This document shows positions 54,270-61,303 of a stretch of DNA of 64,000 bases, one piece after another. The translations under genes were made by a program, and so were the position numbers. This DNA comes from Bradyrhizobium centrolobii (lineage in GTDB: Bacteria; Pseudomonadota; Alphaproteobacteria; Rhizobiales; Xanthobacteraceae). Positions within the stretch are counted from its first letter, which is position 1. Each line of letters opens with the position of its first letter. Location: NCBI RefSeq assembly GCF_001641635.1, contig NZ_LUUB01000051.1:177346-241345 (forward strand), given 5' to 3'. The notes beneath the pieces are model-generated. The model was not told where the DNA came from. It worked only from the letters and a program-made list of their open reading frames with translations, and ran no database searches.

Positions 54270-55691
54270 ATGATGGGCGTGATCGTCCTGCTGCATCGCT
54301 GGCTCGGCATCGCGTTCTGCCTCCTGTTCGCGATGTGGTTTGCGACGGGGATCGTGATGCACTTCGTCCCGTTTCCGTCGTTGACCGAAGCGGAACGTGT
54401 TGCCGGCCTCGCGCCTCTGGAGAGCACGGCGGCGGTCGTAGCCGTCGCCGACGCGGTGGCCGCCAGCGGGGTCACGGATGCCAGGCGCGTCCGCCTGATC
54501 CAGCGCAGCGATGGCCCGGTGTACATCGTCTCGAACTCGTTGCGCATGCGCGCTGTCCACACCTCCGATGGAGCGGATGCAGCAGTGACGTCGCCCGATA
54601 TCGCGCTGGCGATCGCGCGGGATCATGCCGGTCGGCGCGGGCTCGACGCTACGCGCGCGGCCATCGTCGCGCGCGCGGACTACGATCAATGGAGCGTGCC
54701 GAACGGATTTGATCGCCACCGGCCGCTGTTTCGCGTGGCGCTCGGCGACGTTGCAGGGACCGAGGTCTATGTCTCATCCGGCACCGGCGAGGTCGTGCTG
54801 GATACGACACGGAGTGAGCGCGGGTGGAATCTCGCCGGCAGCGTGCTGCACTGGATCTATCCGACGGTCCTCAGAAGCAACTGGCCGCTATGGGATCGCG
54901 TGGTCTGGACGCTGTCGCTGCTGGCCCTGATCGCCGCGGTATTGGGCGCGGTGCTCGGGATCACCCGGGTCAGAGTGCCTTACCGTGGATGGCACGCGCT
55001 GCATCACGTCATCGGCCTGGTGGCGACCGTGTTCGTGCTGACATGGATCTTCAGCGGTTGGCTCTCCATGGATCACGGCCGGCTGTTTTCACGCGGACAA
55101 TTGACCCGGGCCGAGGCCAGCGCTGCGGGTGTCGCGCCGGACTGGACCGCAGCCGTATCGCTCGATCGTGAGCCGCTATCACCCTCCATCCGCGAGGTCG
55201 AATGGCTCGCCTTCGACGGGCGTCTCTATCGTCGCGACCGGCTCGTGCTCGATAAGCAGGTCCTGTCGGGGGTAGGCGAGAGCGCCCTCGATCAGCGGAC
55301 AGGGTTTCTCAGCCCACGCGAGGTTGAGGGCTTTGTGGCCCGCCTTGCGACTGGCTGTAGCGCGCCGTCAGCCCTTGCAGCCAATGACGACTATCCCGCG
55401 CAGTCCATCGTCCCCAGTGCGCCTGTGTACCGCGTCAGATGCGGCGACGTCTGGTTTGATGTCGACGGCGCTGACGGCAGCGTGCTGCAAAGGCTTGATG
55501 CGTCGAGACGGGCCTATCGCTGGCTCTATAGCGCGCTGCACACGCTCGACTTTCCGATTCTTTTGGCGCATCCGTCGCTGCGCGACGGCTTGATCGTCGG
55601 CCTCTGTGCCCTCGGGCTAGGATTCTCCATAACCGGCATCGTCATCGGCTGGCGCCGCTTGCGTCTCTCGTGCGCTGCCCGGGACGCGTAA
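54270..55691 (+). CDS. PepSY-domain inner-membrane protein (possible reductase)
   Basis: A 473-residue membrane protein with a first span at residues 4-28 (LLHRWLGIAFCLLFAMWFATGI), a long periplasmic PepSY-like region, two central spans near residues 213-235 and 248-270 with HHVIGL, and a last span near 440-462. Histidines close to the membrane (LHRWLG, LHWIYP, HALHHVIG, LHTLDFP) are candidate heme ligands, as in PepSY/PiuB/FsrB-type reductases that release metal from imported siderophores. It begins 12 bp after the TonB receptor stop and so shares its riboswitch. Its stop codon abuts the stop of the next, convergent gene. The reductase role is inference. Confidence 0.8.
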   Translation: MMGVIVLLHRWLGIAFCLLFAMWFATGIVMHFVPFPSLTEAERVAGLAPLESTAAVVAVADAVAASGVTDARRVRLIQRSDGPVYIVSNSLRMRAVHTSDGADAAVTSPDIALAIARDHAGRRGLDATRAAIVARADYDQWSVPNGFDRHRPLFRVALGDVAGTEVYVSSGTGEVVLDTTRSERGWNLAGSVLHWIYPTVLRSNWPLWDRVVWTLSLLALIAAVLGAVLGITRVRVPYRGWHALHHVIGLVATVFVLTWIFSGWLSMDHGRLFSRGQLTRAEASAAGVAPDWTAAVSLDREPLSPSIREVEWLAFDGRLYRRDRLVLDKQVLSGVGESALDQRTGFLSPREVEGFVARLATGCSAPSALAANDDYPAQSIVPSAPVYRVRCGDVWFDVDGADGSVLQRLDASRRAYRWLYSALHTLDFPILLAHPSLRDGLIVGLCALGLGFSITGIVIGWRRLRLSCAARDA

Positions 55692-56732
55692 TCACATCGG
55701 CTCGATCCCGATCTTCCTGATGATCCCAGCCCATTTCGAAGTTTCCGAGGTCATGAAATCCCTGAGGCCTTGCGGATCGAGCACCAGCGGCTCGGCGCCC
55801 TGTTCGACGAAGAGAGCGCTCACCTTCGGATCGTTCACCGCTTCAGACATTGCGGCATAGATCTTGTCGATCAACGCCCTGCCGGTGTTGGTGGGCGCGA
55901 GCAGGGCGAGCCAGGCGGCGCTCTCATAGTTCTGCAGGCCGGCCTCGGCTGCCGTCGGTACGTCCGGCAGCGCAGTCATGCGCTTGTCGCTGGCAACCGC
56001 AAGCGCGCGGGCATCGCCGTTCCTGATCAGGCCGATGACGTTCGGCAGAAGCTGGAATCCGAGCGGCACCTGGCCGGAGATGAAGTCCGGCGTGTAGTTG
56101 GAGATGTTGCGGTAGGGCACATGCGTGAGCTCGGTGCCGGTGAGCTGCTCGAAATAGGCACCGGCTAGATGCTGCGAGGAGCCGACGCCGACGGTGCCGT
56201 AGTTCAGCTCCCTCGGATGCGCCTTGGCATAGTCGATCAGCTCGCGCAGCGATTTCGGCGGAAGTTTCGAGTTGACGACGACGACGTTCGGCATGGTCGC
56301 GAACAGGCCGATCGGCGCCAGATCCTTTAGTGGGTCGTAGCCGAGTTCCCTGAACAGCGATTTGTTGGCAGCGAGCGGCCCGGAGGTGCTCATCAGGAGC
56401 GTATAGCCGTCGGCTGCGGCATGCGCGGCCGCCGCGGTCCCGATATTGCCGCCGGCGCCGGGGCGGTTGTCGACCACAAAAGTCTGCCCGAACGATGTCG
56501 CCATCCGGTTGAGCAGGATGCGCGTGATCACGTCGCTGGCGCTGCCCCCGGCAAAGGGTACGTAGACCTGGACCGGTCGGCTGGGATAATCGGATTGCGC
56601 GCCGGCGGGGCGAATTCCGGTCGCGGCAAGGGCCGCCGCCGCGCACAGCGACAGGACCGATCTGCGGTCGGGACGGCATTCGTCCCCGTGCCGCTCTGTG
56701 CCTTGAATCGTGCTGCGACCGTACCTTGCCAT
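55692..56732 (-). CDS. Bug-type periplasmic solute receptor (tripartite tricarboxylate transporter family)
   Basis: A 346-residue protein with an extended N-terminus and a twin-arginine-like signal (DRRSVLSLCAAAALAATGI, ending AGAQ near residue 46), then the Bug-family start YPSRPVQVYVPFAGGSASDVITR and the NRPGAGGNIG motif. Such receptors capture carboxylates, often aromatic acids, sometimes without a nearby TctAB permease, as here. Its upstream region contains a 36-bp element nearly repeated before the molybdenum hydroxylase gene, tying it to the UbiX/UbiD cluster. Confidence 0.88.
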   Translation of the reverse strand: MARYGRSTIQGTERHGDECRPDRRSVLSLCAAAALAATGIRPAGAQSDYPSRPVQVYVPFAGGSASDVITRILLNRMATSFGQTFVVDNRPGAGGNIGTAAAAHAAADGYTLLMSTSGPLAANKSLFRELGYDPLKDLAPIGLFATMPNVVVVNSKLPPKSLRELIDYAKAHPRELNYGTVGVGSSQHLAGAYFEQLTGTELTHVPYRNISNYTPDFISGQVPLGFQLLPNVIGLIRNGDARALAVASDKRMTALPDVPTAAEAGLQNYESAAWLALLAPTNTGRALIDKIYAAMSEAVNDPKVSALFVEQGAEPLVLDPQGLRDFMTSETSKWAGIIRKIGIEPM

Positions 56733-56903
56733 CTCGGACTGAATCTCCCGACTGCGTTATTGTTTTGATGCTCGCGGAATTCGCCGGGGATCGTCGGGCT
56801 CGAGACCGCGCGCGCCATGGCGTCGATCCCAAAAAGCTCTTGTCCCACCGCGATTTTCTGCGCTTGCGCTGGAACGTAGTGAGGCGGCCAACCGCACCGT
56901 CAT

Positions 56904-56939
56904 GCCGGCCGGTCTCAAAACTTACCAACCCGTCTCATT
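56904..56939 (-). promoter_or_regulatory. 36-bp shared regulatory element, copy 1 (Bug receptor)
   Basis: Read on the minus strand the first 20 bases are AATGAGACGGGTTGGTAAGT, about 170-210 bp before the Bug receptor ATG. TGAGAC occurs twice, 20 bp apart. The whole 36 bases match copy 2 (61195-61230) at 29 positions, and the first 20 at 18. Two tandem half-sites at this spacing suit an AraC-type activator. Confidence 0.6.
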
Positions 56940-56990
56940 TTGCGCTGAGGCGCGACATTCTGTCCGGGCGGCTAGCCGGCGAACCGAACC

Positions 56991-57971
56991 CTAGTCGTTC
57001 GCGCCCCGCCGAGACTGCCGGCGCCGCTTGCGCGTGGTCGCGCCGCGAGAGGCCGGCTCCACGAACGCTCTGGCCGCATCCGCAGCCTCTGCAAGATCGT
57101 GACTGATGACATCGAGCACGGCCTTGGCCGCGACCGACACCGTTCGCCGGGGATGATGCACCCAGGCGATCGAGCGCACGATCCTTTGCTCGTCGAAGCG
57201 ATGGGCCCTGATCGCCCCGTTCGCAAGCGATTGCCGTAACGCGATGGTCGGCAACACCGTTGCGAAATCGGTGGTCGCGATCACGTCGCACAGAGCGGGC
57301 AGGGTATCGAGCTCGAGCCGCGGCCTTAAGTCGATGCCGATAGCGGCGGCGTGCTCGTCCAAAATCAGCCGCAGGCCGTGCCGCTTCGAGGGCAGCACGA
57401 GATCGAATTTCGCGATGTGGTCGAAACGCAATTTCGCCGGCGGCCTGATCGGGTTCGTCTTCCGGCAGGCAAAGACCATCTCCTCGTCCATCACGTGATG
57501 CGCGGCGAGCGGGGTGCGCCGGCGCGGCACGTTGATCAGCGCGAAATCGAGCTGGCCGGTGTTGACCCAATCGACCAGCGTTTCGGTGTAGCCCTCGCAG
57601 GCCGACAGGGTGATCTCGGGATAGCGGCTGGCGACGGTTGCCGACGAACTCGCCATCGTGCTCTGCGCCACCGAGGTGATCAGGCCGACCGAGACGCGGC
57701 CGGAGATACGCCCGCCGAGCTGCGCCATCTCCTGACGCGCATACTCCGCATCGCGGACGATGGGCGCGGTCAGCCGCAGCAGCGTCTCGCCGGCGCTGGT
57801 CAGCGTCATGCCCTGGACGCTGCGGTCGAACAGCTTCTGGCCGAGCTCCGCCTCGAGCTTGGCGATCTGCATGCTCAGCGCCGGCTGCACGATGTTGAGC
57901 TGGCGGGCGGCGCGGGTGACGTTCTTCTCCTCGGCGAGGCACAGGAAATACTGCATCTGCCTGATTTCCAT
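56991..57971 (-). CDS. LysR-family transcriptional regulator
   Basis: A 326-residue LysR regulator: MEIRQMQYFLCLAEEKNVTRAARQLNIVQPALSMQI is the N-terminal winged helix-turn-helix, followed by the effector domain and a basic C-terminal tail (ATTRKRRRQSRRG). AGGAGA precedes the ATG. It diverges from the ubiX-like gene across 166 bp containing a perfect 9-6-9 inverted repeat and probably controls the decarboxylase genes. Confidence 0.88.
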   Translation of the reverse strand: MEIRQMQYFLCLAEEKNVTRAARQLNIVQPALSMQIAKLEAELGQKLFDRSVQGMTLTSAGETLLRLTAPIVRDAEYARQEMAQLGGRISGRVSVGLITSVAQSTMASSSATVASRYPEITLSACEGYTETLVDWVNTGQLDFALINVPRRRTPLAAHHVMDEEMVFACRKTNPIRPPAKLRFDHIAKFDLVLPSKRHGLRLILDEHAAAIGIDLRPRLELDTLPALCDVIATTDFATVLPTIALRQSLANGAIRAHRFDEQRIVRSIAWVHHPRRTVSVAAKAVLDVISHDLAEAADAARAFVEPASRGATTRKRRRQSRRGAND

Positions 57972-58013
57972 GGGGGTCTCCTGCCGTTCGTTCTCGCCAA
58001 CTCATCATTCCAG

Positions 58014-58037
58014 ATGATTGATCTCATAATCAATCAT
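58014..58037. promoter_or_regulatory. Inverted repeat in the LysR/ubiX intergenic region
   Basis: ATGATTGAT and ATCAATCAT are perfect complements separated by CTCATA. The site lies 42 bp upstream of the LysR-family start codon and 100 bp upstream of ubiX, in unusually AT-rich sequence for this window. It is the best candidate for the LysR operator. Confidence 0.6.
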
Positions 58038-58137
58038 TATTTGTTTTGATGGTGCGAGCCGTCCTAGTCTGGCTGCCGAATTGCGCAGGCCCGGCTCATG
58101 ACGCTGTGCCGCGGACCCACGGGAGCGGAACGACGAC

Positions 58138-58758
58138 ATGCAGGACGCGGGCCCCAAGCGGCTGATCATCGGCATCTCCGGCGCCTCGGGCGTCGCCTAT
58201 GGGGTGCGGCTCCTGCAGCTGCTCCGCAATGCCGGCGTCGAGACGCATCTCGTAATGTCGAAGACCGCCGAGCGGACCTTTGCCTATGAGACGGATCTGA
58301 AGATCGCGGAGGTGAGGGAGCTTGCCCACGCCAGTCACGCGATCGACGACATGGCCGCGCCGATCTCGAGCGGCTCGTTCCGCACCGCCGGAATGATCGT
58401 AGCGCCTTGCTCGATGCGCTCGATGTCGGAGATCGCTTCGGGCGTGACCACGACGCTGCTCACCCGCGCCGCCGATGTCGTGCTCAAGGAGCGCCGGCGC
58501 CTCGTGCTGATGGTACGAGAGACGCCGCTGCACACCGGCCATCTGCGCACCATGACAGCATTGTCCGAGATGGGCGCGATCATCGCGCCGCCCGTGCCCG
58601 CCTTCTATGCCAAGGCCGAGAGCCTGGAGGACATGGTCGAGCACACCGTCGGCCGCGTGCTCGACCTCTTCGACATCGATGTCGGCATCGTGCGCCGCTG
58701 GGGCGAGGACGAGGCGCTGAAGCGCCGCTCGCCGGGGCTGCGCAAGGTTGTCACCTGA
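58138..58758 (+). CDS. UbiX-like flavin prenyltransferase
   Basis: A 206-residue UbiX/Pad1-type protein: GISGASGVAYGVRLLQLL binds FMN near the N-terminus, APCSMRSMSEIASGV and RLVLMVRETPLHTGHLRTM are the dimethylallyl-phosphate site. It makes prenylated FMN for the decarboxylase encoded 28 bp downstream. Clustering with a UbiD-type gene, a LysR gene and a molybdenum hydroxylase suggests a catabolic rather than ubiquinone-biosynthetic copy. Confidence 0.9.
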   Translation: MQDAGPKRLIIGISGASGVAYGVRLLQLLRNAGVETHLVMSKTAERTFAYETDLKIAEVRELAHASHAIDDMAAPISSGSFRTAGMIVAPCSMRSMSEIASGVTTTLLTRAADVVLKERRRLVLMVRETPLHTGHLRTMTALSEMGAIIAPPVPAFYAKAESLEDMVEHTVGRVLDLFDIDVGIVRRWGEDEALKRRSPGLRKVVT

Positions 58759-58786
58759 CTTAAAGACCTTAGGAAAGACCCGTCAC

Positions 58787-60208
58787 ATGCGAATGGAAAA
58801 TCTCGCCACGAGAGGCGCGAACGCGCCGTCTGACCTGCGCGCCTGGCTGGCTCACCTCGCCGAACGCGGTAGGCTCGCCGTCGCCCGCGACGGCATCGCG
58901 CTTACCGATGAACTGGCCGCGGTGGCGAAGCGCCTCGAGCGCGACCGCGCCGTGCTGTTCCCGCATCCGGACGGGCACGAGATCCCCGTAGTCGCCAATC
59001 TCTTTGCCGGCCGCGACTGGGTCGCCAATTCCATCGGGGTGAGCGAGGATCAATTGCTGCCGCGCTTTCTTGCTGCTGCTAGCAATCCGTTGCCGACCCA
59101 CGAGGTGACGAGTGGGCCGGTGCAGGAGGTCGTCCACGACGACGTCGATCTGCTCCGCCAGCTCCCGATCCCCAAGCACAATGAGCGCGATAGCGGTCCC
59201 TACATCACGGCCGGCCTGCTGATCGCCCGCAACCCGAAGACCGGCGTCCAGAACGTGTCCATCCACCGCTGCCAGATCAGCGGCAAGAACCGCATCGGTG
59301 TCCTGCTGCTGCCGCGGCACACCTTCTCCTACTATCGCCTCGCCGAAGAGAAGGGGCAGGCGCTGGAGATCGCGATCGTCATCGGCGCGCATCCGGCGCT
59401 GCTCCTGGCCTCGCAGGCGATCGCTGCGCTGGACGAGGACGAAATGGCGATTGCCGGTGCGCTGCTGGGGCAGCCGGTGGATGTCGTGAAATGCCGGACC
59501 AATTCGGTCCGCGTTCCCGCCCACGCGGAAATCGTGATCGAGGGGAGAATCCTGCCCAAGGTGCGTGAGCCGGAGGGGCCGTTCGGCGAATTCCCCCAAT
59601 ATTACGGCCCGCGCTCCAACCGCGAGGTGATCGAGGTCGATGCGATCACGCATCGGGCGCAGCCGATCTTCCACACCATCGTCGGCGGCGGCTATGAGCA
59701 CCTCATCCTCGGCGGTGTACCGCGCGAGGCGACGCTGCTGCAGCATTTGCGGCGCAGCTTTCCCAATGTGCTCGATGTCCGCCTCACGCGCGGCGGCACC
59801 TGCCGCTATCATCTCGCGATCAAGCTGGACAAGACCAACGACGGCGAGCCCAAGAACGTCATGATGTGCGCCTTCGGCGCGCATTACGACATCAAGCAGG
59901 TGGTCGTGGTCGACAAGGACGTCGACATCTCCTCGTCCGAGGAGATCGAATGGGCGGTGGCGACCCGCTTCCAGGCCGACCGCGATCTCATGGTTGTATC
60001 AGGTGCGCTCGGGTCAAAGCTCGATCCGACCTCCAACAATGGAATCAGTGCCAAGATGGGCCTGGATGCGACCGCGCCCGTTGATGCGCCCGAGCTCGCG
60101 TTCAAGCGCATTTGCGTGAAGGATGAGGACCAGGTCGATCTGGCCGTGGCCTTGCAGGCCGATCAGGCCGCCGCGGTCGCACGCCTCCTCGCGGAGGCAC
60201 GTTCATGA
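58787..60208 (+). CDS. UbiD-family prenylated-FMN-dependent decarboxylase
   Basis: A 473-residue UbiD-type (de)carboxylase. Family segments include VSIHRCQISGKNRIGVLLLPRH, the EPEGPFGEFPQYYG stretch bearing catalytic glutamates, and VGGGYEHLILGG. The ATG follows AGGAAAG by about 10 bp; an in-frame ATG 39 bases earlier overlaps ubiX and lacks a ribosome site. It depends on the UbiX product. Probable substrates are (hydroxy)aromatic or heteroaromatic carboxylates, reversibly decarboxylated in the cytoplasm. The individual substrate cannot be told. Confidence 0.9.
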   Translation: MRMENLATRGANAPSDLRAWLAHLAERGRLAVARDGIALTDELAAVAKRLERDRAVLFPHPDGHEIPVVANLFAGRDWVANSIGVSEDQLLPRFLAAASNPLPTHEVTSGPVQEVVHDDVDLLRQLPIPKHNERDSGPYITAGLLIARNPKTGVQNVSIHRCQISGKNRIGVLLLPRHTFSYYRLAEEKGQALEIAIVIGAHPALLLASQAIAALDEDEMAIAGALLGQPVDVVKCRTNSVRVPAHAEIVIEGRILPKVREPEGPFGEFPQYYGPRSNREVIEVDAITHRAQPIFHTIVGGGYEHLILGGVPREATLLQHLRRSFPNVLDVRLTRGGTCRYHLAIKLDKTNDGEPKNVMMCAFGAHYDIKQVVVVDKDVDISSSEEIEWAVATRFQADRDLMVVSGALGSKLDPTSNNGISAKMGLDATAPVDAPELAFKRICVKDEDQVDLAVALQADQAAAVARLLAEARS

Positions 60209-60249
60209 GCCGGTTACCGCACGACAGCAACTTGCGTCCCTTTGCGGCG

Positions 60250-60279
60250 TTGGCATCTTCGGCCGACCCTGCTTATAGT
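60250..60279 (+). promoter_or_regulatory. Putative promoter of the AraC-family gene
   Basis: TTGGCA (60250-60255) and TATAGT (60274-60279) are spaced by 18 bp, with GGGAGGAACTG before the ATG at 60333. It suggests the regulator can be transcribed separately from ubiX-ubiD. Confidence 0.5.
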
Positions 60280-60332
60280 GCCGCGCCAACGAGCCAACCA
60301 ATTCGCAAGGCAAGATCCGACGGGAGGAACTG

Positions 60333-61172
60333 ATGTCGACGGCCCTGCGCATCGCTCATGGTGCTTTCGGCAGGGTTGCTCTGCTCGACATGGACCGTTC
60401 GCTGGTGCGTCATGCCCATCATCACTGCCATGTGCTGCTCAAGGTCGAAGGCGCCGACACGCAGTTTATGGTGGGCGACCGGGTCACGCCGCTCACGGAC
60501 ACGGCCGCCGTGCTCGTCGATGGCTGGAAGCCGCATGCCTATGTGCATGACGTCAACCGGCCGCGCACCCTCATCCTGGCGCTCTATATCGAGCCCGAAT
60601 GGCTGAAGGAGTTTCGCCCAGGATGGGCCGCAAGCGGTGCGCCCGGTTTCTTCGAGCAGCCGTCGGGCGAGGTGTCGCCGCGCATCCGTCAGCTCACAAT
60701 GCGGCTCGCCGCCGAGATGATGGCGCATCCGGACGCCGTGCGGTCCCATGAGGAAACGCTGTCCGACCTGATGATCGCGGTGATCGAGCGGTTCACGCCC
60801 TGGCGCAGCTTCCCGAGCTCGATCCGCGGCATGAGCGCGGTGAGCTGCGACTGGCGCATCCGTCGCGCAGTGGATGCGATGCGCACGCGGGATTCCTACG
60901 CGAACGTCGATCAGTTCGTGCGCGGCGCCGGCCTGTCGCGCGCGCAGTTCTTTCGCCTGTTCGAGACCTCGCTCGGCGTCTCGCCAAAGCTCTATCTCAA
61001 CGTCGTACGGATGGAACGTGCGCTCGACGCCGTAATGCGCGAAGAGACTCCACTCGGCGAGCTCAGCGAGCGTTTTGGTTTTCCGGAGCCGGCGCATTTC
61101 ACGCGCTTTTTCCGCGACCATGCCGGCGTCAGCCCGCGCGAGTTTCGCAACGTTTCGCGTCTTGCGGGCTGA
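60333..61172 (+). CDS. AraC-family transcriptional regulator
   Basis: A 279-residue regulator with an N-terminal cupin-like sensing domain (HAHHHCHVLLKVEG) and a C-terminal pair of helix-turn-helix motifs (about residues 185-270: YANVDQFVRGAGLSRAQFFRLFETSLG and LGELSERFGFPEPAHFTRFFRDHAGVSPREFR). A strong GGGAGG ribosome site is present. The 36-bp direct-repeat elements before the Bug receptor and the molybdenum hydroxylase have the geometry of AraC-type sites, so both are likely targets. Confidence 0.88.
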   Translation: MSTALRIAHGAFGRVALLDMDRSLVRHAHHHCHVLLKVEGADTQFMVGDRVTPLTDTAAVLVDGWKPHAYVHDVNRPRTLILALYIEPEWLKEFRPGWAASGAPGFFEQPSGEVSPRIRQLTMRLAAEMMAHPDAVRSHEETLSDLMIAVIERFTPWRSFPSSIRGMSAVSCDWRIRRAVDAMRTRDSYANVDQFVRGAGLSRAQFFRLFETSLGVSPKLYLNVVRMERALDAVMREETPLGELSERFGFPEPAHFTRFFRDHAGVSPREFRNVSRLAG

Positions 61173-61194
61173 TATTGCGTCGCACCCGTCTTCG

Positions 61195-61230
61195 AATGAG
61201 ACGATTTGGTAAGTCGTGAGAGCGGGCGGT
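61195..61230 (+). promoter_or_regulatory. 36-bp shared regulatory element, copy 2 (molybdenum hydroxylase)
   Basis: AATGAGACGATTTGGTAAGT begins the element, about 75-110 bp before the hydroxylase ATG. TGAGAC (61197-61202) and TGAGAG (61217-61222) are 20 bp apart. It matches copy 1 (56904-56939, minus strand) at 29 of 36 positions. Confidence 0.6.
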
Positions 61231-61303
61231 ATGGCCCCCGCACCCCCTGTCCTGACAACTGTCACCCTCGCGTCAAAGAACGCGTCGGGAGGTATGCCGG
61301 GAC

